Assembly: GCA_963921795.1 (NCBI GenBank)
Contig: OY997652.1
Location: forward strand, 20,120,426 to 20,184,425
Source: Nannobrachium achirus
Taxonomy: Eukaryota > Chordata > Actinopteri > Myctophiformes > Myctophidae
DNA: 64,000 nt
Direction: 5' to 3'
This document shows positions 1 through 12,228 of the stretch, one piece after another (within the stretch, counting starts at the first letter, position 1; the number at the start of each line of letters is the position of its first letter). Below the pieces are notes generated by a model. The model was given only the letters and a program-made list of their open reading frames with translations. It did not search any database and was not told the DNA's origin. Both the position numbers and the translations under genes were made by a program.

Positions 1-249
1 ATGCCCAAGCCCTGGAGCCATGACTTGCCAGAACACTTTCCTTTGTGCATGTACAGGAAGAGGATGAAGTTAGCTTGAAGTTAGCTATTGGCTACCAAGC
101 ATTTTAGATTTAGATTTTCGTCGACTTAGCCATGATTAAACCTTGCACACCTCATGCATGGGAGAAAAAACAGAGAAAATGAGCTCTAAAGATCCTGGAT
201 TGCATTGGAGTGGATGGTAAATATCAGCAAATATCGGCAAATATCGTCC

Positions 250-512
250 GTGTGTGCTTGTAGATCGGCTGTTTTCACTAGTTTAAATCATTTTTTAAAT
301 GATAAATACAAAACAAACGGTTTTGGACATACAAGGTTTCCACCCAACAACAACGAAATAAAGGCCTAATTCATGTAATTGGCCCACTGGCTTGTCACTT
401 TTCATGATCTGAAATGGCAAATCTTTGTGTAGCAGCAGCGCTATAGAGAGATATCTCTCTATAGCGCGCAATGAGGGCCTCTCCAACTCTTTTTCCCGGG
501 CTGAATCAGGGG
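250..512 (+). repeat. Dispersed composite repeat, copy 1
   Basis: It contains a half hairpin (GCTTGTAGATCGGCTGTTTTCAC), the terminus ACAAGGTTTCCACCC and a palindrome TATAGAGAGATATCTCTCTATA at 441-462. The same sequence, reversed, is found at 32568-32850. Confidence 0.75.
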
Positions 513-814
513 CCCAGCACGTCCCTGGTGACAAGCCTCCATTCAGGTCAGTGTGAGAGAGAAAACCAAGGGCAGAAAGGAGAGATGGGGGTTGGGTTTG
601 AACCCTGGTCCTTGCGCTCAAGTGGAGCATTACAAAGTGGGCGCAGTGGCACCCTAGGGTGCCCAGTCCAGCGGTGCCTCGGAATACGTTGATAATGTTT
701 GGAATGCATTAATATCACTTCAGTTTAACCACTTAGACCCTCTATGCTTAGTAAAACAGACCTGATTTGCCCTGTACTTGTTGAGTTCTTTTTCCATCTA
801 TACCTCAACTCGCT

Positions 815-897
815 TCACCAAAAACAGCCGATCTACAAGCTCACAACACGTCACAACGTGACGCGTTGTGAGCTTGTAGATCGGCTATTTTTGGTGA
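815..897. repeat. Hairpin module copy
   Basis: Arms TCACCAAAAACAGCCGATC and GATCGGCTATTTTTGGTGA enclose a CAAGCTCACAAC / GTTGTGAGCTTG stem. Right flank: CCAGAATAGGGATGCTGGG. Confidence 0.85.
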
Positions 898-1616
898 GCC
901 GTCCCCCCAGAATAGGGATGCTGGGTTTCAAGTGGATAAACGTCAAGTATAAAAGTTCTTTTCAATCTGTTCTAATGGAAACTGATATTTCTCAGTGACA
1001 TATTGTATCTCGGGTGGAAAGATGTTCATATTTACGTAGCGTAATATGATTCTAAAAATGAACAGTGTAATTCAGGGGTGCCCTGCTCTTGGTTGCCTTG
1101 TTGACTTTGATAATGACTTTGACCAGCTGAAAAGGTTGCCAGATGTTAAGTACTGCTGTTTAAAGTAAATGCCATGAAGCATACCCTGAGGCAAGTGTCA
1201 TAATGTCTTTGTTTTACTGCCGTATACGTGTATAATGTCATGGCAGACGGCAAGCCTTTAAAAACAGATGTTCACTTCATAGCTAAACAAAATACAATTT
1301 ATTGTAAAACAAAAAAACAAACTCAAGTAGGCCAACATGCAGTTTCATTATTATCATGATTGAAATAGTTCAACAAAGTGATTTTCCATTTGGGTTTCTT
1401 TACACAGCAAAGTTGTTTGGATTAAAACAAAGGTTTGGACAGAGGTCTTGCCAAAAGGCACAACCTATTTGGAAGCATATTCTTCCTGTTCCACTGTTGC
1501 TGCAATCAACAAACATAAACATCTCATGCTTTTCTGCGTGATGTTCTGTGCGACATTAAAACATGTTTCTCATCAAAAAAACATTTATACTTATTACACC
1601 ATGATGGAAAAATGTA

Positions 1617-1669
1617 AAAGCTCACAACACGTGGCAATGAGATGTGTTGTGGCTTGTGGGCTTGTAGAA
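1617..1669. repeat. Hairpin module, degenerate copy
   Basis: Only AAGCTCACAACACG and the TGTTGTGG...GCTTGTAG side are recognisable. Confidence 0.5.
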
Positions 1670-1986
1670 TGCACCATCATACAAAGGAGTATAAAACCAG
1701 CTTATGCCATTCAATTATATTTTGCTAGTTCATTTACAAACTGCAGTGACACTTTACCCAGTTGAAATCCTGACTATATTTTATTTAATACTATGATGCA
1801 TCATAACCATATTCCCTATCTATCCCATCTATAGGGAATATGCATTCTGCATTATGAGTACTTTTACTTCCGGTAGTTTAAGTATTTTGATTCCAATCAA
1901 TTTTGTAATACATTTTGAACACCACATTGTGTTATTGCTACCCCAACCCATTAACAATGTCTTCAAAATCAAGTTTTCTGAAAAAC

Positions 1987-2013
1987 GAGCTTGTAGATCT
2001 GCAATTTTTGAAA
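1987..2013. repeat. Hairpin module, right half only
   Basis: GAGCTTGTAGATCTGCAATTT without a left arm. Confidence 0.5.
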
Positions 2014-2070
2014 AATCGTGGCAATGTGTGCAAAATGTAATATATTGTTTTCTTTTTTGAAAATATTTAC

Positions 2071-2076
2071 TTTATT
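2071..2076 (-). promoter_or_regulatory. Possible poly(A) signal of the CCDC80-like gene
   Basis: TTTATT on the plus strand reads AATAAA on the minus strand, about 280 bases past the stop codon. It is the first canonical hexamer I noticed downstream. No transcript end supports it. Confidence 0.35.
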
Positions 2077-2352
2077 GGCCATACTGTAATTGACAAGAAT
2101 ACCATCATAGATCTCACATTTACCCAGATTTCCATGCTGTCCTTCCCGTGTACCGGTACATCTGAATTTTCTCAAATGCAAGTTCACAGACGCGGAGTAG
2201 GCCTACATGAAGTCCTTAAAGCAATCCTTGTCAATGATAGGCAGCACTAGCTCAAGGGTATAGGCATGTATCACTTCTCAATAAAGAAATATATAAAGTT
2301 ACAAATATAGCATTTTCAAAGCATTCTCCATGCATGCACCTCCTCAGTCTCC

Positions 2353-5300
2353 TCAGTCCTGCGTCCGGTGGTACAGATAGCTTTCCTCGGCCCCTTCCCC
2401 GTCGTATGCTCCTCCCCCGGCTCCCCCTCTCCTCTCGGGGCAGTGGATGCCCAGGCTCCTCTGGAGCTTCTCCTCCTGGACACGGAGCTCCATGGAGTCC
2501 ACCAGGTCGTAGATGTTCTCCAGGGACCACATGGGCGACGGGAACCAGGCCTTGACGTCGCCGTCCTTGCCCACCACCAGCATGCTGAAGTAGTCCTTGC
2601 TGATCTTCAGCTGCTCCCGGAGGTTGTTGACCGTGTCGCCGGGCAGGGGCTCCAGCTCCGTCTGGCTGCGCCCTGCGTGCATGAGTGAGTGGAGGAGCGT
2701 TTTTTTGTGGGGGAAATATTAGAAAGGACACGTGCCTAACAGACAGTTTTAAATAGTGAACGTAATTGATGATGATCTGGACCATACATGGGAAAACTGG
2801 CGACCCGGGGGCCACATGCGGCCCCCGCTTAATGTGACCCACAGGTTAATATCGGAATGCTGATATTGATTTAAGCTGTTACAATTCCAAACGTGCAAAC
2901 ATGACCCACTTTAATTACTTCAGTCTATTAGTAGTTGAATGACTAATATTAAAAGTCTTTTTTTACGTCCAATGCATTTGTATTTAAGTTCATGAAGTTA
3001 AATGCATTTAAATCAAAATGTTACATTTCAGGATTCCAATTAAAAAGTAGCAAAATACCAGATCTACAAGCTCTGCGACGTGTTTTGAGCTTGTAGATCT
3101 GCTATTTTTGCTACTATTACTGGAGATGAGAGGTTTCTGCTCGACAGTAACAATATGCAATGTTTAGTGCATGAGTGTGGAAATATAGTGGCCCTCTCCA
3201 TCATCAAAGTTGCCCACCCCTGATCTGGACAATCCATATACTTATCATATTTGTAAAGTGCATATCATCCATGGCCGGGGGCTGTTAAGTCTGACATCAT
3301 TTTGTAGGCAGAGGAGAACTTTTGGGGCCAAAAGGCCCCAGCGCCCGTAAATCTTTTTACTATTTTTACTATTTACTAATTTATCTTCTCTTTGTTGTTG
3401 AAAGGAAAGTGGTAGAATTATACTTTAGTCGTTATTTTTGTCTCGGATCTGTTGAAATAGCGAGGGACAGATATTGATAATAAATCTGCTTGTAGGTCTG
3501 ACTACAAAATGATGTCACCGCTTAAAAGCCCCATTGCAACTCACCATTGAGGGGAAACAACTCCACGGTTCCTGAGGATCCCGCTCCCGATCCAACTAGC
3601 TTCAATAAAGCAAAGTGCCGTATACCTGTAGACACACCATGTTTGATCCATCAAAGGTTATCCTCTGTATCCACACATACGTGTCTAACTGTGATCCATA
3701 AGATTGCACACAACAGTAGTCTAATTAGTTCTATAGGCATAATGACCCTTCTGTTTAAAGGAATATTACAATAAAGTACACTTTAGGTGTGGTATATAAC
3801 TGACCCATAGGACACTCCTGTCCGCCGAGGGCAGAAAGCTGCTGCTGGTAAGAGTAATCATCTGCAGAAGGAGTGGAGATCAGCAGCAGTCTCCTCTTAG
3901 ACATGAACCTATTGGACACACAAATCTGTGTAACAATCCTCATTGACATCAACCTATAAACACAAACAATCTGGGTAACAATCCACCACATTTTGGAGAC
4001 TTCTATGAACCACTAAAGACTGGGTCCAATATCGGCGGGGCTTCATGTGGATCTATTTTTGGCGAGCTATTTTCACAAATGTTTGACCCCAAAAAGGGAC
4101 GGTTAAAGTTAGATTCAAACTAAGGGGAACTGTCTTAGCTGGAAATTGGCAGCACCATTATAACGGCTAACAGCTTACAATGAAGAGTGATATACAGTAT
4201 ACAGTATACCTAAGCAGTGAATTCTCAGGCTGCTGCTCGGTTTTAGAGCAGGACGGAGGAGACAACTTCTCTTTTTCCTTTTCTGACCGCCGTGATTGAA
4301 AGTTGTCAATGTATTCCAACAGAGCAATGGGTGATGGAGGAGCCTCGAACACTCTCTGGAGAAGGGAGAAAGTTAACAGTAGCAGAGTGAGTTACAAAGT
4401 GCAAGGTCGGAGAAAATAGCATAAACTACGCCAGTTTAGGTAAAAGGGTACACAAAATAAGCCACAAACACCAGAGGTAGTACGTAGTGCACGATACAAT
4501 AAGCACCTGCACCTGCACCCTGACATCCAGGTAATTAAATAAACGTATATAAAAGACACGCTATAATAAATGACTGAATAATCATCCATAAAATAATTTA
4601 CTGTAAGTGCTCTAATCAATGTAACTAGTAGGATATCAGGTATACAGGCCATTTAAATAACATAATAGAGGGTATGCGTGTGACATCATCATCATACCAG
4701 GAAGTTATGCAGGAACTCCTACTGAGTGGCATAAAAACTACTTTCTGGCCTTGACAGCCCATACATCCAAACAGAAAAGTCATATCTGATTGCATTGAAC
4801 GACGTTGAACGACGTTAAACTTTGCCACTAACTTTGCCACTCGATTTGCCACTCGATATGCCATTCACTTTATGCATGCGCAATTGCGCATACCCTCTTT
4901 ACTGTAGCATGTAACCAACATACTGTAGATCAAAATGACCTTTAGATATGACCTTTATTGAAGGATAAACCCCTTGAGACGTAGCATCTCATTTTAGAGA
5001 GGGTCCATATTGAGCAAACACAGAACAATACATTACATGACATTACATTACATACAGTAACACAATACATCCATACAAACACACAAGACAGGGTCTCTCC
5101 CAAAGGTTAGCCGCTCCCACCCCACCAATTCAACCCGTACATAGTGAAATTAATATGTATTCCACATCAGCAAAAGAAAACTAAGGCAAAAGCAGAAAAC
5201 AAAACAAAATTAGAAACATGAGCATGGTGTTTGAAGGTGAGTGAAAAGAGATTCTTTGAACAGGTTAAGGGAGGAAATCGATCTTAGAGAGCTTGGTAGG

Positions 5301-6497
5301 TCATTCCAATCGCCGTGGCTTTGAATTTAAATGCGCGTCGGCCACATACCAGGGTGGTGTTGCTGGGTACCTTAAAGTAAGGGTGGACTGTATGCCTTAA
5401 GTTGTATGGGGCTGTGTAAGGGTCTAAATATTGTTTCAGGTAAGGAGGATAGTTAGAGAAAATACATTTAAAGATGAACTGCATCCAGTGAAAATGTCTA
5501 CGAGATTTAGGACTTAGCCAGTTAAGGGACTCGTACATTGAGTAATGATGCGTTCTGTAGGGGCATCTCAGGATAAATCTACATAGATTGTGATATGTTA
5601 CATTAAGAGGGTAAAGGACTGTATCTGTGGTATTTTGATATACTATATCTCCATAATCTAATATTGGTAAAATTAGCTGTAAAATATAACTTGCAAAATA
5701 TAACTTGCAACTAGCAAAATTGGCAACAAGGAATGAATGAGGAGTCCTAGGAGGTGAGGTACTAGAGCCTGAATTTGAGTTTTTGCAGGACAAAATAGGG
5801 AGTGAGTCTGTAGTCCTGAGTCCTGACCGATCGAGGGGGGAGTTCATTCCACAGCTTGGGAGCCAGGAGGGAGAAGAGTCTAGACAGGTTGGCCAGAATG
5901 TTTCAGCGAAGCTGACCTACGCTAAGTGTGTGGGAAGGGCTGCTCATGCCCTGAGGTTAAGGGGGTGTCATGCCCTTTGATTGCCTTGAACTTCAGGTCA
6001 GCACCTGTTTTGAGTTGGATGCGGATCATGCGGTAAAGCGGAATGCATGGGAGTGGGTGGGAGGCTGTTTAACTGGAGCAGTTGTAGGGGTTTGAGTGGG
6101 CATCATCCTGCTTTATTAACACGCCTAAGTAAACAAGAGAACTACAGCATGTTGGATCTAGAACTAGAAGGCAATGTACAGTATCACTTGTCTGTATCTG
6201 TCTGGAATTTTACACTGTAACTTATTTCTTCCTTCTCCTGATCCCCAAATCTATTATTTATGGTGGTGAATAATCAATTTCCCCCATCGACTGTTAGTAA
6301 GGAGAATGGCGTCAAAACTAGGCTTCCTTACATTGGGTTTGATGTCATAGTCTGTGACGGTCATGGAGAAGAGGTCAGACGAGGACAGCCCCAGCTCTGA
6401 CCTCAACAGGGAGATCAGGTCTGGATCAGTGGACTGTTTTGGAAGACCGCTGAGAGGTGGCTCAGAGTCTGGAACACACACACACACGCACGCACGC

Positions 6498-6572
<75 letters not shown>

Positions 6573-9500
6573 TTTGAATGGGTACACATGGGAACAAAAA
6601 AAAAGAACCTGAGCTAGAATGTAACATTGAGAGTGTAAAAATGCACACGTATAGGCAGGATGCTTATCGTTATTATGCAGAAATCTATTCAATGGGTTCA
6701 ATGGACCCATCTGTAACTCTGACGGTGTACACTCTCAGAGTTATGGTGGTCCTTGAAATTAAAGGTTTTGAGAACCTCTGCCTTAAAACATACAAATAAA
6801 AACATACACACTTTCATACCATGCTGGTAGTGCTGCAGGGTGAGGGCTGCATCATGACCTTCACCCACAATGGTTGCCATGGTGATCTTCCTGGTGGCAA
6901 AGTCACAGTGTCGCTTCTCATTCTCCTCCTTCTGCTGAACGTACAGGGTTGCATGATCGCTGGGCGTTGAGATCACCTGCCACAGGTACAGCAAGATCAG
7001 CGGAATCAGCGATGGTAACAAGCACAGATACGCATCCATAAACAACGATGATATAAAAATATCATGTGAAAATGGTAATCACACCCTTTTTCTTCTAATA
7101 ATGTATACATTCTATCATGGACAGGAGAGGAGGTTATCGTCACTGTCGGGCAGAAACCTTGTATCTCCCAAGTTTCAAATCTGTACATTTTTTCGCAAAG
7201 TAAAGCACTGCTTCATCATACAAGGCCATCGCACAAAAGTAGTGAAAACAGCTGATCTACAAGCACACAACGCCTCGCGGTGCGAGGCGCTGTGTGCTTG
7301 TAGATCGGCTGTTTTCACTAGTTTAAATATTCTAAAAATTATAAATACAAAACAAACGGTTTTGGACACACAAGGTTTCCACCCGACAACAACGTTATAC
7401 TGGTACACTGCATGCACATCTTCAAAAATACAGATTCTAGTTTTGGTATTTCTTGTTGCGCTACTGCAGGACTAGTCTGTTTACCATAAGTCTTCTCGCC
7501 CCCGTTAAACTCTGCACAAACTCCTTGAAGGCGGTTCGGTCCTTTTCAGTGGCCTCTCTGTTGGACTTCTTCCCTCGCCCTTTGCCCTTCTTCCCTTTCT
7601 TTCCTTTGCCCTTCTTCTTAGAGCTGCTCTTCTCCAGCGAGTCGTCCTTCTTGTTGTGCTCCTCTGTTCTATGGTCGCCGCTTTTCTCGCCGCCTAGTCT
7701 CTGGCCTCCTTCCACATGGGGGTCGTATCTACAATAGAATGCAATGAAAACATCATTGATCCAGAGCTGAAAAGCTGTAATACTGTACATCAACAGGTTG
7801 TAGTGGATTGGTTCTCAAAGTGGGGTCCTTGAGGGAGTTCCAGGGGGGTCCTAATTAATGATACTTCAACCAAATGGACCCTTATGGGTATGTAACTCAG
7901 AGAGAGTGCATAGAACCAAATGGACCCGATAGTATAGTTGGTTTCATTTGTACCGGTACACTCCCAGAGTTAAATTAACATTGATTTTACAATGTAAATT
8001 GGGGTCTCAGAGATAGTAATGATTTTGACGGGCACTGATGGCACCGTAATGGCTGATTTTACACTTGCATGCTGAAAATAGCCGACCTACAAGATCACAA
8101 GGCGAGCTTAATTTTTGTTTCGTTTTCATTTACTTTTCTTCTGTGAAAAAAAGGTAGTCTGCGAACATTTTCCGCCAATCCTTTAATCGACTAAATCATC
8201 ATTATTTCTGCAAAACGCACGGTCAACTAACAATATAAATAAATACCTGTTGGTCTTCACTTCTTCGTTCCTCCTGGAGACATCCTCAGGAGATTTGTGT
8301 GACGTTTCCTTTTTGACGCTGCTTGAGGCCTTCTCTTCTGTGGACCCTACTGCAGGTGGCTTACGGATGACAAACCTTGAGCGTCCCTGCAAAATGTCCT
8401 GGACCTTGTTCTTCAGGACAACCTTTTTGTCCACAAGCGGCCTTCTGTGCAACACAGAAGTCACATTCCCCTGCCTCTGAGAGCTAAGTCCCGTTTTCCT
8501 CTTCATCGTTCTCTTTTTCACCACAATCCTCTTCTTGGCTACCTTACACCTGATGAAATAAAACGTCAGTAAGCATGGAAAGTATCGTACTTACATCATA
8601 GCATGTATTCATATTTCCTGTTTTGTATTTTAAATAAAGTATGGATTCCAGGGACTCTGTGGTTCACATAGGGAGGGGTCTAAATTGACCAGTAAAGTCT
8701 GTAACTGTGGCAGTGTACAAATGGAACCAAATCGGGTTCATTTGGCTCCATTTGTACACTGCCAGAGTTAAGGGGAGAAGTTTGAGAAACAAAGAACAAA
8801 AATAATGTGTTGATAATACTTTAAAGGGGAGCCTTTTCGTGTCATCTTCTCCAGCTTCCTCATAGGGAACTGGTCGATAACTTCCAGAACTGCTTCGACC
8901 CGTACTGGGTAAGGGAACCGCTCACTGATCCGCAGGTTCTTCTTCAGAACCAACATGGAAAATGCCTGCTCCTGGTTGGATTGAAGACAAAGAGATAAAA
9001 GACAATGAACAAAATATGCACGAAAGCACACACTTAAAAAAAGAAAAAAGAAAAAGCCATTGATACTATTTTGACACAGTCTCATTCTAATCTTTTTCAA
9101 ACTCTGGGTCTGGATGCCAAGCGGGGTCGTGGGACAGTGCAGTGGCAGTCCATAGCTTTTTAACTACCGGTATGTTAATAAGACAAAATATCAGCAGGAA
9201 TCTCTGCGTTGTAAATATATTTTCTATTTTAATTTATTTTCAAGGCTACCAATACATGCTTTATTTTTTAAATATGCTTCATTTGAACTTTGAAATTGCA
9301 CTATAAATCATGTGTGCGAGCCCCCATAAAATAGTGTTCTAAGAGTTTGTGAACCCCTAGTCTAATTCATTACCTGGTTGGTGAGCTCAAGGTAGTGAAG
9401 CAGTTTGCTAACAGTGTCAGGGTCTAGACTCTCTACTACGGCCTCTCCTTCAAAAGTGGTCTTCTGGATCCGGCCTTCCATCATGGCGTTCTGAATGATG

Positions 9501-10315
9501 GTGACGATGTAGGTGTCTCTCTCTGCCAGACGGCAGTTCAGGCCCTCCTGTTGGATGGAGGGGTGTAAGAGGGTAAGAGACATGGAAAAAAAGAGGAAAA
9601 GGAAAAGGAAAGAACAGAGAGAAACCGGCTGATTTGATTTTTATTCTTGTTTGATTTACTACCACCCCCATAGGCGCCGTTACTGCGCATGCTTCGTCTC
9701 TCGAGCACCCAGTGGGAATGAGGAGCACCCAGCAGAAACCAGATTTACATTACCATTACAGTAGCTAGCCCATTCGCTTGGACAACCTGTCCACTCATTG
9801 GGGGGGAGCGCGGCCGTTGGCATCCATTCCATTGGCAGGGCACACTCCCATAAGCATGCAAACGTGTATAAATGTATACAGCTTTCGCAAGGACCTGTCT
9901 CTAGATGGTAGGTGACGCAGCCAGTAAAGCCAATGGCTTGCTATTGCAACTGGTAGCTACAGAAGTGTAGCACCCTTTTCCTCTTTGTAACTCAAACTGA
10001 ACTCATCCATGATGCACAAATAGCAGCACACACCGACTCGAGGGAGTGTCGGCACAGTCAACGAGAGACAGAGAGACGGGGGGAGCGAGGGAGAGACATG
10101 TTTAACTATAACTACCTGTTCCATGTCTTCCAGCTGCTTCTCCATCATAAGCAGGTAGTTGTCACTATGGGATGGAGCTGTGATCACCCACAATCGTTTC
10201 TTACCTGAGGAGTACAGTGTGGTGGTGATTATTCCATCATTTGTTATCATAGGTAGTATACATACATACTGTACATGCATGGGTATCCATCCATCCATCC
10301 ATACATAGAATACTG

Positions 10316-10346
<31 letters not shown>

Positions 10347-10932
10347 CATACATACATAAATGCTGTACATACATAATACTGTACGTACATACATACATAC
10401 ATACATATATACATATATACATACATACATACATACATACATACAGTACATACATAACTACATAATTACACTACATACATACATACATACATACATACAT
10501 ACTCATCCATATTGTACATACACGCCTACATACATACACACTGTATGCATACTAAAATCATCAGTGCTGTAATTTAACTTTAACTTAAAAAAAAATGTGT
10601 CCCAAATATTATTTTACATACAAACATATAGATAATTATGGATAGTTACCAGCAAAGTTAGCCAGGAAATCAAGCTCTGGTGCCAGGTTTGATGATGGGT
10701 CCTCTACCCTCCTGTCTTCCTCTGGCTCCCTATCCTCATCCAGCCCCAGCCCCCGACCCAGCGCCTCCAGGTCCGAATAGTCTCCCCAGTCCCTTACATT
10801 GGGGTCCAAGTGTTCCTTGGGCTGGCTTTGTCTTTTCCCTGTCCGTGCAGCAAGCGAGGTTGAGTAGCTGCAGCCCCACAGAAGGACGAGCAGCAGTAGC
10901 AGCGACCATTTGGAATGATACAAAATAGACAT
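2353..10932 (-). CDS. CCDC80-like secreted matrix protein, 12 exons
   Basis: Exons in transcript order: 10932-10650, 10204-10116, 9547-9374, 8971-8820, 8549-8247, 7728-7485, 6976-6820, 6468-6332, 4355-4210, 3908-3805, 3625-3545, 2672-2353 (stop 2355-2353). All joins keep frame and use GT-AG; the product is 729 residues. I start at the ATG at 10932, which opens a hydrophobic signal peptide (about residues 1-28). Three P-DUDES (DUF4174) domains follow, each starting with a basic-LLVI-[ST]-[AT]-P strand: GKKRLWVITAP near residue 95, ARRLMVISTP near 409 and KRRLLLISTP near 567. Between domains 1 and 2 lies a long Lys/Arg/Ser linker (about 235-405), including a KKKGKGKKGKKGKGRGKK run. CCDC80 family members are extracellular-matrix proteins; human CCDC80 is longer (about 950 residues). 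Which fish paralogue (ccdc80, ccdc80l1 or ccdc80l2) this is cannot be settled here. It diverges head to head from atp5me. Confidence 0.9.
3047..3116. repeat. Hairpin module copy
   Basis: Outer arms AGTAGCAAAATA / TATTTTTGCTACT pair, and both inner arms carry the CAGATC/GATCTG variant. Confidence 0.8.
3277..3532. mobile_element. Foldback MITE abutting a splice donor
   Basis: Inverted ends GGGGCTGTTAAGTCTGACAT and ATGATGTCACCGCTTAAAAG, continuing into CATTTTGTAG / CTACAAAATG. A related sequence forms the core of 15222-15759. Its right end lies a few bases from the donor of exon 11 of the CCDC80-like gene (donor at 3544-3539). Confidence 0.75.
5284..5690 (-). pseudogene. LINE reverse-transcriptase C-terminal fragment
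   Basis: The minus frame reads LPILDYGDIVYQN, then LCRFI and LNWLSPKSRRHFHWMQF and a PPYLKQYL segment. This is the thumb and C-terminal part of reverse transcriptases of fish non-LTR retrotransposons. No upstream RT catalytic motifs or endonuclease are present, so it is a 5'-truncated relic in an intron of the CCDC80-like gene. Confidence 0.7.
6474..6566. repeat. (CA)n microsatellite with CACG variants
   Basis: Lies directly upstream, on the minus strand, of the acceptor of exon 8 of the CCDC80-like gene, where it forms the TG side of the pyrimidine tract. Confidence 0.95.
7145..7387. mobile_element. MITE with GTCGGG...CCCGAC ends, hairpin at centre
   Basis: Terminal repeats GTCGGGCAGAAACCTTGTA and ACAAGGTTTCCACCCGAC. 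The central hairpin spans 7241-7320. Further members: 32738-32942, 58039-58190 and 58914-59116. Confidence 0.8.
7241..7320. repeat. Hairpin module copy, AGCACAC variant
   Basis: Left arm AAGCACACAACGCCTCGC pairs with GCGAGGCGCTGTGTGCTT. The change from AGCTCAC to AGCACAC is matched on the other arm. Confidence 0.9.
7810..7975. repeat. GGTTCTCAAA...CAGAGTTAA element
   Basis: Begins TTGGTTCTCAAAGTGGGGTC and ends with TGTACACTCCCAGAGTTAA. Related copies lie near 8640-8775, 18744-18908, 26605-26695, 34986-35168, 43905-44035 and 53568-53733. Confidence 0.6.
8073..8100. repeat. Hairpin module, left half only
   Basis: CTGAAAATAGCCGACCTACAAG with no right arm. Confidence 0.5.
10256..10504. repeat. 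(ATAC)n / (CATA)n microsatellite
   Basis: Interrupted tetranucleotide tract in intron 1 of the CCDC80-like gene. Confidence 0.95.
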
Positions 10933-11459
10933 TGTCTTCAACCTGGATTGCTGGTTAGCTGGTGTGTTGATTAGCCGGTTCGATCAGTCAGAATCAAGTC
11001 ACGAATGATCCTTTAGCTGCGTGCATTTGTGTTATTGTATACCACCATCAAGATACGATCTTGTTCTTAGTAGGTCATAGGTTTTGTGATTGCATCTGAG
11101 GCAGCTTTGTCCTGACTTCCAGAACTTTCAACCTATACGTTCCAATCCTTGTTTGTTGTAGACTCAAAAAGGGACAGAGAAAAGCTTGATACTTGATACT
11201 TGAACTTGATATTCCTCCTTTGCTCCCAGAAATCCCAGATGAAAACCAAAACTAAACTAAAAAGAAAAAGAAAATAACAGTTTCAAGTCAAAAGTGTCTT
11301 GATGAGAATGTAAAATCCTTAAAAAACAAACAAGTCAAATGCTGGAGTGAATGCATTCAGCATGGAAGAAGGAAGAAGGGCAGCACCAAATGCAGCTGGC
11401 TGTTCTCTCTCTAGCAGAGAGACTGAGACTTGAAAGAGACTTTGCAAAGTCCTCTGTTG

Positions 11460-11512
11460 CACACACACATGCACGCGTGCGAGCGCACAGGCACGCACAC
11501 ACATACACACAC
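11460..11512. repeat. Imperfect (CA)n with GCAC variants
   Basis: Short tract upstream of the CCDC80-like gene. Confidence 0.8.
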
Positions 11513-11649
11513 CCCTGGTTCACATTATAGCCAAGCGTTGTTAACAGGAAACTCCTGGAATTTTCTTTAACTTCAAAGCATTTTCTCCCAAAAGAATCTC
11601 CCTCTCTCTCTCTCTCTCCTCTCACTCACTCTCCCTCTCTCTGTGTGGT

Positions 11650-11694
11650 GCACGCACGCACGCACAGCACGCACGCACGCACGCACGCACGCAT

Positions 11695-11741
<47 letters not shown>

Positions 11742-11751
11742 CACACACACG
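11650..11751. repeat. (CACG)n then (CA)n microsatellite
   Basis: A GCAC-repeat block passes into pure CA. Confidence 0.95.
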
Positions 11752-12228
11752 TATGCAAGTACACACATTCACATGTCTCAGAGCTGACACATACAGTAGC
11801 ATACATACTAAAAATGCACATGTATGCACACAACACAAAATCAAACACACATTGAATTTGATAGCTTCATTCGACTGCTTTAATGTCAACATCAGTTGAT
11901 TCTAGGTTTTACTTGTATTTTGTATCATTTACTGCTGCTGCAGGTCAACACGCTAATATTCTTTCTGGGGGTGTTGCACATGTGGAATCCAGTTACGGAA
12001 TAATCAGCTTGACAGTTCAATTAAAACATGATGTGGCTCAGAGCTATGCAATACACCCTACTAACCTAATACAACAGCTGACAGCTGGTCTAGTTTGCTC
12101 CAAAGAGATAACACGTAATAACATGCAGCAAGAGACCATTTCTTTTCTCTCCCCTTCAGATTTCTGCAAGTGGTATTATTGGCTAAAATCAGAGGATGCC
12201 TAGTTAAGCTTGATTTATACACTTAATT

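Noticed and set aside
2252..2842. A larger Gly/Arg/Pro-rich minus-strand frame over the last CCDC80-like exon
   Set aside because: It is a shadow frame; the exon frame ending HRTQD-stop matches the P-DUDES domain.
6254..6710. Long frames of alternating Cys/Val or Thr/His
   Set aside because: They are translations of (CA)n microsatellites, as at 27.1-27.5, 31.9, 36.8, 46.0 and 63.4 kb.
10933..10941. An upstream start for the CCDC80-like protein
   Set aside because: The codon at 10941-10939 is TTG, not ATG; the first in-frame ATG is at 10932 and directly opens the signal peptide.
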